This document shows, in pieces, positions 33,235 through 40,589 of a stretch of 64,000 bases of DNA. The notes beneath the pieces were generated by a model that was not told where the DNA came from, did no database searches, and worked only from the letters and a program-made list of their open reading frames with translations. The DNA lies in contig JAAYOC010000036.1 in NCBI GenBank assembly GCA_012520505.1, forward strand, positions 50,937 through 114,936. Reading direction: 5' to 3'. The translations under genes and the position numbers were made by a program. Origin of the DNA: Oscillospiraceae bacterium (GTDB lineage Bacteria > Bacillota > Clostridia > Oscillospirales > Acutalibacteraceae). The stretch's first letter is position 1; each line of letters begins with the position of its first letter.

Positions 33235-34566
33235 TTATTTGCGAACATAAAGTCCTGGATTTACTGCATATGTTGATCTAGGCACTATACCACCAATTCT
33301 CATTTCAAGATGGAGATGTGCACCAGTTGAATTCCCGGTACATCCCATAATTCCAATGTTTTGACCTTGTGACACTATTTCGCCTTCAGAAACATAAACA
33401 GTTGCAAGATGTGCATAGTAAACATATACGCCTTGACCTTGGTCAATAATTACGTATCTGCCATAACCTCCGTTACATCCACAAAAACCTCTGTAGTTAT
33501 GTGAGCAACTATTACTTGCAAGAAGTACTTTACCTGTTGCACAAGCTATAATTCGTTTATCATAAGCATTTGCACCCGGCATAGAAATATCCATACCATA
33601 ATGGAAATTACCTGAGCCTGCATTAAGGTCACGCTGACCCCAAGCAGATGAAATATAAGAACTTTCATACGGTACAGGCCAAATCATGTTACCAACTGAA
33701 CCGTCACCAGTTGAAGCGATTCCATGAATCATAAAATAAATTTTCTGGTCATATGCCTCTCTTTGTGCCTCTGCTCTGGCAATCATTCTCTTATAGGCAG
33801 CATCTTCTGCATTAAGCTTTGCAACATGAGAATCTAAAACAAATAACTTTGCATCAAGAACTGATTTAGCCTTATTTACCTCAGCTTTTGCAGCTTGAGT
33901 TTCAGTTTTTGAAAATTCAATACTCGCCTTTGATTCTTCAAGTTTTATTTTATCTTCTTCAAGTTTCGCCTTAAGAGATGCAAGTTCAGCAATCTGTTTT
34001 TTCAATGCTTCTATTATTGCGTTATCATGAGCTGCAATTCTTGCAATTAGTTCAAGTCTTGTGAGAAGGCTCTCAAAACTATCTGCTTCAAGTATCACCT
34101 CAATAGTCGACACATTACCTGACATATACATTGCACGAACTCTTTCTCCAAGAATCTCCTGTGTATCTGCTATATCCTTTTCCTGTTGCTCCATTTTTTC
34201 TTCGGTAGCTTTTATTTCGTTTTCAGTATTCATTATTTGTGTGTTTAGAGCAGCAATTTGAGAATTCAATTTTCTTATTTTGAAATTATAGTTATCTATC
34301 TGCCCTTGGAGGACGGCAATTTGATCCATAAGAGCATCGGCTGACTTTTTGACTTCTTTCTTTTCATTCATAATCTCAGCCATTTTTGCTTCGTTCGCAG
34401 CAATTTCTTTGTTGAGATCTTCGATTTCCTGTCTCAATTTAATAATCTCAGGGTCATCCTCCGGTACCGGATCTACAGCATGTGCCATAGAAGATGGAAT
34501 AGCCATCGTAATTGAAATGATTAGAATGAGAAATATTGCAATGATTTTTTTATTCATTATCATCAT
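33235..34566 (-). CDS. M23 (LytM) peptidoglycan hydrolase with coiled coil, EnvC/CwlO-like
   Basis: A 443-residue exported protein. It has a signal peptide (IIAIFLILIISITMAIPSSMAHA), a long coiled coil (about 35-270, rich in Glu and Lys heptads), and a C-terminal LytM domain with intact metal and catalytic residues (HYGMDIS, and HLHLEMR). A cysteine-containing loop (SCSHNYRGFCGC) is inserted before GYGRYVIID. Proteins with this plan (EnvC, PcsB-like) are opened by FtsEX at the division septum, which matches the immediate upstream ftsX. The start overlaps ftsX by 17 bases; ATG codons 1, 2 and 4 are all possible. Confidence 0.93.
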   Translation of the reverse strand: MMIMNKKIIAIFLILIISITMAIPSSMAHAVDPVPEDDPEIIKLRQEIEDLNKEIAANEAKMAEIMNEKKEVKKSADALMDQIAVLQGQIDNYNFKIRKLNSQIAALNTQIMNTENEIKATEEKMEQQEKDIADTQEILGERVRAMYMSGNVSTIEVILEADSFESLLTRLELIARIAAHDNAIIEALKKQIAELASLKAKLEEDKIKLEESKASIEFSKTETQAAKAEVNKAKSVLDAKLFVLDSHVAKLNAEDAAYKRMIARAEAQREAYDQKIYFMIHGIASTGDGSVGNMIWPVPYESSYISSAWGQRDLNAGSGNFHYGMDISMPGANAYDKRIIACATGKVLLASNSCSHNYRGFCGCNGGYGRYVIIDQGQGVYVYYAHLATVYVSEGEIVSQGQNIGIMGCTGNSTGAHLHLEMRIGGIVPRSTYAVNPGLYVRK

Positions 34567-35491
34567 TCACCACGCTTCCCTGTTCTTTCAGATATCTTGC
34601 CATTGAGAATATACTTCCAAAAATACCGGCACTAACTCCAATAAAGAGAAAAGCTACTAGTAATGGCAAAGCATATGTTAAAAATGAAATTGAAGTTGTT
34701 CCAAACAACGTGAAAAGTGTGCCTAATGAGTTAATTACAAGCTGATAAATTCCAAACACTAAAGCAAGTGAAACAAAACTTGCAATAACTCCTATCACAA
34801 CACCTTCAATAATAAACGGCCAACGAATAAACCAATTTGTTGCACCCACAGCTTTCATAATACTAATTTCCAACCGTCTGTTATACATTGTAACTCTTAC
34901 TGTGTTTGCAATAATGAAAAGTGAAACCGCAAGCAACATAACAATTATACCCAGACTGATGTACGTAACACCTGCTCGAATATCTCTAACCTGCCCGGCA
35001 AGATTACTATTTCCTCTAACACCTATAGTGTTGTTCACTGATTTAAGAAGTTTTAATACGTTGTCATAATTGTCAAGACTTGCAAGTGTTACCTTATATG
35101 CATTTGGAAGTGGGTTTTTTTCAAGTCCTTCAAGAAGTTTTGCCTGTTCACCCATTTCTTTTAATTGTTTGGCATATGCTGTTTCCTTATCTACAAAAGT
35201 TGCCTCTTCGACTGTCGGTATCATCTTAATGTCTTGGTAAACCTTATTCACTTGTTCCTTTGTGAGATTATCTTCAAGATAAACCATAATGACATTTTGG
35301 TCTTCAATATTTTCAAGCATTGCATTAATATTGATAAATATCATCACTGCACAGCCAATAAGTACAAGGCAAGAAGTAAGTACTGCAATGGATGCCATAG
35401 ACATAAGTTTATTTGATTTTACATTTCGAAAGCCTTCTTTTGTAAGATAGCCTACATTGAAAGAGGATTTGTATCTAATTTGTTTTGCCAT
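34550..35491 (-). CDS. ftsX: Cell division protein FtsX
   Basis: The membrane partner of FtsE, transmitting ATP-driven movement to a peptidoglycan hydrolase. It has 313 residues with one N-terminal helix (LMSMASIAVLTSCLVLIGCAVMIFI), an extracytoplasmic domain (about 60-175), then three helices of the FtsX/MacB fold (ISLGIIVMLLAVSLFIIANTV; IEISIMKAVGATNWFIRWPF coupling loop). GAGGAG precedes the ATG; ftsE ends three bases upstream. Confidence 0.96.
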   Translation of the reverse strand: MAKQIRYKSSFNVGYLTKEGFRNVKSNKLMSMASIAVLTSCLVLIGCAVMIFININAMLENIEDQNVIMVYLEDNLTKEQVNKVYQDIKMIPTVEEATFVDKETAYAKQLKEMGEQAKLLEGLEKNPLPNAYKVTLASLDNYDNVLKLLKSVNNTIGVRGNSNLAGQVRDIRAGVTYISLGIIVMLLAVSLFIIANTVRVTMYNRRLEISIMKAVGATNWFIRWPFIIEGVVIGVIASFVSLALVFGIYQLVINSLGTLFTLFGTTSISFLTYALPLLVAFLFIGVSAGIFGSIFSMARYLKEQGSVVNDDNE

Positions 35492-35494
35492 TAT

Positions 35495-36796
35495 TTACTC
35501 CTCCTCTTCCATATATTCAAAATATTTAGAGTAATCTACGCCATCAATAGTTGTAAAATGCTCTTCATCCGTTTTTTCCCTCTCTGTTGCAGGAGTTGCC
35601 GGCAAAAGATTACCGGAAGCTGTTGAATCTGTCTGTTGTGAAATGTTAGCTTCTGTTGATAATGTATTCGGTTTTGTCGGTTGCGTATCAGCTGGCTTAG
35701 AAACTGTCGATTGAGCAACATCAATATAAGCATTTACCTGTGCCATAAACGGCGATTGATTAGCCATTGTTTCCCGAACCTTTGCTGCAATTCCGGCAGA
35801 TATTTCAGCTGTTTTTTGAGATACAGATGCCGGTTGAGCTTGATCTCCTACTTGTGACTGAGCCGCTGACTGAGCTTGCGACACAGTTGCCTGCGGCTGT
35901 TCTGCTGATTGAACAGGTATTGTCGCCTGTGGTGCGGTTACCGATTGAGCAGGTGCTGTCACCTGTGGCGCAGTCGCTGGTTGAGCAGGTGCTGTTGCCT
36001 GTGGCGCAGTCGCTGGTTGAGCAGGTGCTGTTGCCTGTGGTGCAGTCGCCGGTTGATTCTGTGGTGCTGTTGCTCGCGGAAGAATATCAACTGCTTTATA
36101 CCCAGTTGTTTCTTCAAATATAAGTTCACTACCTTGCGCAGTATCTGAAACAATTTCTCCATGATCAAGCACAACAATACGGTGGTTGAACTTTTTAACA
36201 AGTTCATGCTCGTGCGTTACCATAATCACTGTAGTTCCATTCTTGTTGATATGATTTAGAAGGTCTACAATTTCATAAGACATCTCCGGGTCAATATTGC
36301 CCGTAGGCTCATCAGCAATAATGGTATTTGCATTATTAACGAGCGCACGAGCAAGAGCAACACGTTGTTGCTCACCACCGGAAATTTCATTTGGATAAGA
36401 ATCCATTTTACCTCTAAGACCGACTAAGTTAAGTACATATTCCACTCTTTGTTTGATATCAGCATCAGGAGCACCAATAACTCGCATTGCAAATGCAACA
36501 TTATCATAGACAGTCATTGTAGGTATTAATCTAAAATCCTGAAAAACAATGCCCATAGTTCTTCTAAAGTATGGAATTTCCTTTTCAGTCATTTTCGTAA
36601 GGTCATAGTTATTTATCATAATAGTCCCTGATGTCGGAACCTCTTCTCTCATAATTGTTTTAAGAAAAGTACTCTTACCTGAACCTGAAGCTCCAACAAT
36701 AAACACAAACTCACCGCGTTCAATACGGAGGTTCACATTTTTTAGAGCTTCTGTGCCTGTGCTATACTTTTTTGAAACATTTTTAAACTCAATCAT
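35495..36796 (-). CDS. ftsE: Cell division ATP-binding protein FtsE with long repetitive C-terminal tail
   Basis: The ABC ATPase of the FtsEX complex. The first 228 residues are a full FtsE: Walker A GASGSGKSTFLK, Q-loop VFQDFRL, signature SGGEQQRVALARAL, Walker B IIADEPTGNID and the H-loop TVIMVTHEH. The remaining 205 residues, absent from usual FtsE (about 225-230), are Gln/Ala/Pro/Thr-rich with PATAPQATAPAQ-type repeats and end in DYSKYFEYMEEEE. The track adds 46 upstream codons; the family start MIEFKNVSKKY is at 36796, with AGGAG 14 bases upstream, so a GTG four codons earlier is an alternative. Confidence 0.93.
   Translation of the reverse strand: MIEFKNVSKKYSTGTEALKNVNLRIERGEFVFIVGASGSGKSTFLKTIMREEVPTSGTIMINNYDLTKMTEKEIPYFRRTMGIVFQDFRLIPTMTVYDNVAFAMRVIGAPDADIKQRVEYVLNLVGLRGKMDSYPNEISGGEQQRVALARALVNNANTIIADEPTGNIDPEMSYEIVDLLNHINKNGTTVIMVTHEHELVKKFNHRIVVLDHGEIVSDTAQGSELIFEETTGYKAVDILPRATAPQNQPATAPQATAPAQPATAPQATAPAQPATAPQVTAPAQSVTAPQATIPVQSAEQPQATVSQAQSAAQSQVGDQAQPASVSQKTAEISAGIAAKVRETMANQSPFMAQVNAYIDVAQSTVSKPADTQPTKPNTLSTEANISQQTDSTASGNLLPATPATEREKTDEEHFTTIDGVDYSKYFEYMEEEE
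35929..36061. repeat. 36-bp tandem repeat in the ftsE tail
   Basis: The units at 35965-36000 and 36001-36036 are identical in all 36 bases (starting GTGGCGCAGTCGCTGG). Degenerate copies flank them. Each unit codes 12 residues. Confidence 0.9.
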
Positions 36797-36827
36797 TGTT
36801 GTTTGCACTACTCCTAAAACATAAATA

Positions 36828-36865
36828 AAAAGCTGTATCGGTGCACTACCACCCATACAGCTTTT
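36828..36865 (-). terminator. Terminator or attenuator hairpin in the ftsE leader
   Basis: AAAAGCTGTAT and ATACAGCTTTT (11 bp) with an inner GGTG/CACC pairing, then TTTTATTTAT on the minus strand. It lies between the only good promoter seen and the ftsE start, 31 bases before the ATG. It could end the pucR-type gene upstream and also attenuate ftsE. Confidence 0.7.
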
Positions 36866-36894
36866 AATATACCATATATAAGAGAAAATTGTAA
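36866..36894 (-). promoter_or_regulatory. Possible ftsE promoter
   Basis: TTACAA (36894-36889), 17 bases, TATATT (36871-36866). The start point would fall inside the first arm of the adjoining hairpin. Confidence 0.4.
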
Positions 36895-36964
36895 CCCTTT
36901 TGTAACTCAAAATCAAACTTTTGTACAAATGCACAAATCAAAATACTACATTTAGTATTTTCTA

Positions 36965-38050
36965 TTAGATTTTAGCTGAGTGAGAATCAAGATACTTTTT
37001 AACCATAAGTGCCACTTTAAAAATGATGGCATCGTCAAATTCACGAAGGTCAAGACCTGTAAATTTCTTAATTTTTTCAAGTCTATACACAAGTGTATTT
37101 CTATGTACAAAAAGTTTTCTTGATGTCTCTGAAACATTGAGATTATTTTCAAAGAAACGCTGAATTGTAAAAAGAGTTTCCTGGTCAAGGCTTTCAATTG
37201 AACCCTTCTTGAAAACTTCCTGAAGGAACATTTCACAAAGTGTTGTCGGGAGCTGGTAAATAAGACGAGCGATACCGAGATTATCATAGCTTATAATGTT
37301 CTTTTCAGTATCAAACACCTTGCCTACCTCAAGAGCTACTTGAGCTTCTTTAAGTGAACGAGAAAGATCTCTAATGCCAACAACTGTTGTACCAATACCT
37401 ACCTGCGCATTGTTATAAAACTCCGTTGACAAAGCATCTGAAATTGAATGTGCAAGTTTTTTAAGATCTTTCGAAGTAACATTGCTTTTTACCTCTTTAA
37501 CAAGGGCAATGTCAGTTTCGCTAATATTTATAACGAAATCCTTATTTTTATCTGGGAAAAGATTTTGAATTATGTCAAAGACTGAAGCATCTTCGTGACC
37601 GGTAATTCTAATTAAAAGAACCACGCAAGTTACATCGTTATTAAAACGAAGTTCTCTAGCTTTAACATAAATATCACCCGGAAGAATATTATCCAAAATA
37701 ACATTCTTGATGAAGTTACTTCTGTCATATTTTTCATCGTAAAATTGTTTGATGCTATTGAGTGAAACCGAAAGGATTCTTGCATACTTATCAGCAAAAT
37801 CATCCTCACCTGCTACAAACACAGCATACTCATGTCGAAGATGAGAACCAAAAGTTAAATATGTAGTTCCGTCAAGACAAACCGTATCATTAGTCGAAAA
37901 CACTTCAGAAACATCAGCCTGGAGTTGTTCACCTATTCGGCCAAGTTCACTACATGAAATAATGGAACCTGTTTCGTCAATAACGCCAACTGATCTATCA
38001 ATAGCGTCTCTCATTTGATGGATTATGCCTTGAAAAAGTCTGTTAGACAT
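36965..38050 (-). CDS. PucR/CdaR-type transcriptional regulator
   Basis: A 361-residue regulator. The N-terminal sensor-like part (MSNRLFQGIIHQMRDAIDRSVGVIDETGSII) is followed by a GGDEF-like middle region and a C-terminal PucR helix-turn-helix (ENNLNVSETSRKLFVHRNTLVYRLEKIKKFTGLDLREF). The family often responds to sugar diacids or purines; no such genes are nearby. The track adds 71 upstream codons; GGGGG correctly precedes the ATG at 38050. Copies of GTGCAATATGTT around its promoter suggest autoregulation. Being next to ftsEX, it might also influence the division operon (inference). Confidence 0.85.
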   Translation of the reverse strand: MSNRLFQGIIHQMRDAIDRSVGVIDETGSIISCSELGRIGEQLQADVSEVFSTNDTVCLDGTTYLTFGSHLRHEYAVFVAGEDDFADKYARILSVSLNSIKQFYDEKYDRSNFIKNVILDNILPGDIYVKARELRFNNDVTCVVLLIRITGHEDASVFDIIQNLFPDKNKDFVINISETDIALVKEVKSNVTSKDLKKLAHSISDALSTEFYNNAQVGIGTTVVGIRDLSRSLKEAQVALEVGKVFDTEKNIISYDNLGIARLIYQLPTTLCEMFLQEVFKKGSIESLDQETLFTIQRFFENNLNVSETSRKLFVHRNTLVYRLEKIKKFTGLDLREFDDAIIFKVALMVKKYLDSHSAKI

Positions 38051-38079
38051 GTTATCTAGCCCCCGTCCATAATGTTTTT

Positions 38080-38091
38080 GTGCAATATGTT
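38080..38091. promoter_or_regulatory. GTGCAATATGTT site 1
   Basis: 12-base motif between the promoter and start of the PucR-type gene; an identical copy lies at 38189. Confidence 0.45.
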
Positions 38092-38108
38092 TAAATAGCG
38101 TCTTATAC

Positions 38109-38137
38109 ATTTTACACAATGCCATCGTAAAATGCAA
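38109..38137 (-). promoter_or_regulatory. Promoter of the PucR-type gene
   Basis: TTGCAT (38137-38132), 17 bases, TAAAAT (38114-38109). The gene-free stretch 38051-38407 holds this promoter, three copies of a GTGCAATAT motif and the terminator of the coaD unit; nothing else is seen in it. Confidence 0.5.
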
Positions 38138-38188
38138 CAATTCTTTATATGTTTTCTTATAAAAAACCACAAAACTGCCAATTTTATA

Positions 38189-38200
38189 GTGCAATATGTT
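38189..38200. promoter_or_regulatory. GTGCAATATGTT site 2
   Basis: An identical 12-mer about 50 bases upstream of the -35 box of the PucR-type gene. A third, GTGCAATATCTA, is at 38278-38289. Confidence 0.45.
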
Positions 38201-38319
38201 CAAAAAACCTCTTCTTTTCTTTGTGGTTATTTTCAACAACCCATCTTGTGTACTTTTACTCAAATCCTCAGGTTTTAGTGCAATATCTAGTGGTGTCCAA
38301 TTATTTTTAGCGGCAATTA

Positions 38320-38344
38320 AAGGGCTTTTAATATAAAAGCCCTT
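38320..38344 (-). terminator. Terminator of the coaD/coiled-coil unit
   Basis: AAGGGCTTTTA and TAAAAGCCCTT (11 bp perfect) around ATA, about 65 bases after the coiled-coil gene. Confidence 0.75.
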
Positions 38345-38407
38345 CTAATTTTTTAATTATCTTTAGTTGTGTCTGGTGATTTTATTTTTAAATTTCAAAA
38401 TTACACT

Positions 38408-39412
38408 TTAAAAGAATAAATCCTCTTCTTTTACCAACGGATCATCACTAAGCGGAATATCTATAATACTTGGTTTAGGAAAAATTACTTTCATATCCAA
38501 ATCTTCTTCCACAATAGTTTGTCTGCCTTTGCGTTTTTCCTGTGATTCTTGAATTATACTGCGCCCATCCGTATCCGTAGATTTTTTAGAAATAGGAATA
38601 TCTTTTTGTTTTCTGTCTGCACGGTGTGTTTTTTGATTAGAAGCTTTAGCTGCAGCTATTAAGCTTCCTTGAAGTTTTTGAATTTCACCAAGACTTCTAG
38701 AAACTCTATATTCTGTTTCATTTACTATTTCATCCACATAACTACTTGCGTTGATTTTTAGATCGTATGACCATCTCCTGGCAGCAGCCACTTTCGATTT
38801 AGCTTTTTGTTCAGCTTCTTCTTTTACCCGTTTAGCTTTTTCTTCAGCTTCTTGTTCAACTTGTTTTGCTTTTTCTTCAGCTTCCAGCACAATTTGTTCT
38901 GCTCTTAAAATTGCTTCAGAAAGAAGAGTTCTTGCTTCTTTCGTTTTTTGAGTCATTTCCGTGTCAGCCTGATCAAGAAGGTTGTCAGCAGTCTCCTTCG
39001 CAGCATTAACTATCCCCTCTTTAGAAATAATTTCATCTGCCTTCTGCTGAGCGGTATCAATAAGATTTTTTGCTTTCTTTTGAGCATCTCTCATAAGCTC
39101 TTCGTTTCTTCTATTCGTTTCCGTCTCATTAGTTCTAACACGCTTTTCAGACTCGGAAAGAAGACTCCTACTCATTGTCTTTGCTTCTTCAATAATCATT
39201 TCAGCTTCACGATTTGCTCGGGTCATTATTTCACGACGTTCAGACGCCAAAGCACGTGCCTGTCTGACTTCTTCAGGCATATTAAAACGTATATTCTCAA
39301 TGACTGCTCTAATGGCATCAACATCAACAGTCATCTTACTTGAAAAGGCTTTCCCTTTTCCGTCAGCAAGTATTGCTTCGAGCTCATTTAGGAGTTCATC
39401 AATCTGTGCCAT
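38408..39412 (-). CDS. Coiled-coil protein, unknown function
   Basis: A 334-residue soluble protein. The N-terminus (MAQIDELLNELEAILADGKG) is followed by a highly charged, Ala/Glu/Lys-rich coiled coil (about 50-240, with repeats like EAEEKAKRVKEEAEQKAK) and a polar tail ending LSDDPLVKEEDLFF. It superficially resembles ATP synthase subunit b/E stalks and DivIVA-like scaffolds, and such genes beside coaD in Clostridia are often loosely labelled ATPase, but no nucleotide-binding motif is present. AAAGGA precedes the ATG. It lies four bases downstream of coaD. Confidence 0.7.
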   Translation of the reverse strand: MAQIDELLNELEAILADGKGKAFSSKMTVDVDAIRAVIENIRFNMPEEVRQARALASERREIMTRANREAEMIIEEAKTMSRSLLSESEKRVRTNETETNRRNEELMRDAQKKAKNLIDTAQQKADEIISKEGIVNAAKETADNLLDQADTEMTQKTKEARTLLSEAILRAEQIVLEAEEKAKQVEQEAEEKAKRVKEEAEQKAKSKVAAARRWSYDLKINASSYVDEIVNETEYRVSRSLGEIQKLQGSLIAAAKASNQKTHRADRKQKDIPISKKSTDTDGRSIIQESQEKRKGRQTIVEEDLDMKVIFPKPSIIDIPLSDDPLVKEEDLFF

Positions 39413-39416
39413 TGTT

Positions 39417-39905
39417 TTAATCCTTTCTTAGGTGTTCGCTAATTTCCCTCAAAACTGGAGCCGGTACAAAAGCAGAAATATCTGCGCCATATTCACCCAG
39501 TTGGCGAACAAGGCTTGAACTTAAAAACATGTTTTCTGCCCTTGTAGCAATAAATATAGTGTCAAGTTCCGCATTTAATTTACTGTTACTAAGTGCCTGC
39601 TGGAACTCATTATCAAAATCTGAAAGAGCACGAAGACCCTTTACAACTACTTGAATATTATTAAACTTTGCATAATCTGCAAGGAGTCCATCATATGCAT
39701 CTACTTTAACATTTTCAAGATGAGCGATACTTTTTTTGATTAATTCAACGCGTTGCTCTTCTGTAAAAAAGTATTTGCCCACTTTACTGTAGTTTGTCAT
39801 AACAACCACAACAACCTCATCAAAAAGATGGGCAGCTCGCTCAATAATATCAAGATGTCCGTTTGTAATAGGATCAAAACTTCCCGGGCAAATTGCCTTA
39901 ATCAT
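39417..39905 (-). CDS. coaD: Phosphopantetheine adenylyltransferase
   Basis: The penultimate step of coenzyme A synthesis. It has 162 residues with the nucleotidyltransferase motif CPGSFDPITNGHLDIIERA, the substrate segment GLRALSDFDNEFQQALSN, and ENMFLSSSLVRQLGEYGADIS (SSS/R motif). GGAG precedes the ATG. Order rsmD-coaD is the usual one in Bacillota. Confidence 0.98.
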   Translation of the reverse strand: MIKAICPGSFDPITNGHLDIIERAAHLFDEVVVVVMTNYSKVGKYFFTEEQRVELIKKSIAHLENVKVDAYDGLLADYAKFNNIQVVVKGLRALSDFDNEFQQALSNSKLNAELDTIFIATRAENMFLSSSLVRQLGEYGADISAFVPAPVLREISEHLRKD

Positions 39906-39943
39906 AACTAACTCTCCAAATATTTATGAATCTTTATGAATGT

Positions 39944-40477
39944 CTATAAGTGTCTGTAAACCGTCAATTTTATCTTTCCATATTTATGTACCTTATGAAT
40001 CCTAAAATTCTCAAGTTCTAAAAGCTCTTCTTCTTTTGCTGTCTCACAAATAATTACGCCTACGTCTGACATTTTATCTTTCAAAAGCGGAAGGATCTCA
40101 TTTAAAAGTCCTTTACTATACGGTGGGTCAATAAATACAATATCAAAAATTTCTTCTGTTGTCTTAAGAAAGGTTTCAACCTCTTGGTTTTTAACCACTG
40201 CATTTTGTTCAAGTTTTGTGTGTTCAAGATTTTCGCCTATGATCGAAATAGCCGCTCTGCTATTGTCAACAAAAACAACTCTTTTAGCACCTCTACTAAG
40301 TGCTTCAATTCCTAGCTGTCCGGAACCCGAAAAAAGATCGAGTACTCTTGCACCAACAATTTCAAACTGAATAATAGAAAATATTGCTTCCTTAACCTGA
40401 GCAGTTGTGGGGCGAACATTAAAACCTTCCAATGTCTTCAATTTCATCCCTTTAGCGGTGCCGGTAATTACTCTCAT
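39944..40477 (-). CDS. rsmD: 16S rRNA (guanine(966)-N2)-methyltransferase RsmD
   Basis: Methylates G966 of 16S rRNA using SAM. It has 177 residues: the N-terminal MRVITGTAKGMKLKTLEGFNVRPTT, SAM motif VLDLFSGSGQLGIEALSRGA and catalytic DPPY (IVFIDPPYSKGL). GGGGG lies before the ATG. Followed by coaD. Confidence 0.96.
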   Translation of the reverse strand: MRVITGTAKGMKLKTLEGFNVRPTTAQVKEAIFSIIQFEIVGARVLDLFSGSGQLGIEALSRGAKRVVFVDNSRAAISIIGENLEHTKLEQNAVVKNQEVETFLKTTEEIFDIVFIDPPYSKGLLNEILPLLKDKMSDVGVIICETAKEEELLELENFRIHKVHKYGKIKLTVYRHL

Positions 40478-40589
40478 AATGTTGCCCCCAGAAAATACAT
40501 ATAAAATTATAGCATTATAATTGTGAATTTGTAAACGATTAAATTGGCTTCTGCTACACTTCCACCATAAGTCTATATATTCATCAAAG

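Noticed and set aside
33460-33520. Cysteine loop in the LytM domain as a novelty
   Set aside because: Similar CSHNY...CGC loops are familiar in clostridial M23 peptidases; noted in the annotation only.
36797-36934. 46-codon N-terminal extension of ftsE
   Set aside because: It runs through the hairpin and promoter region and does not match any FtsE; the family start is at 36796.
38051-38263. 71-codon N-terminal extension of the PucR-type gene
   Set aside because: It covers a promoter and repeated motifs; GGGGG correctly precedes the ATG at 38050.
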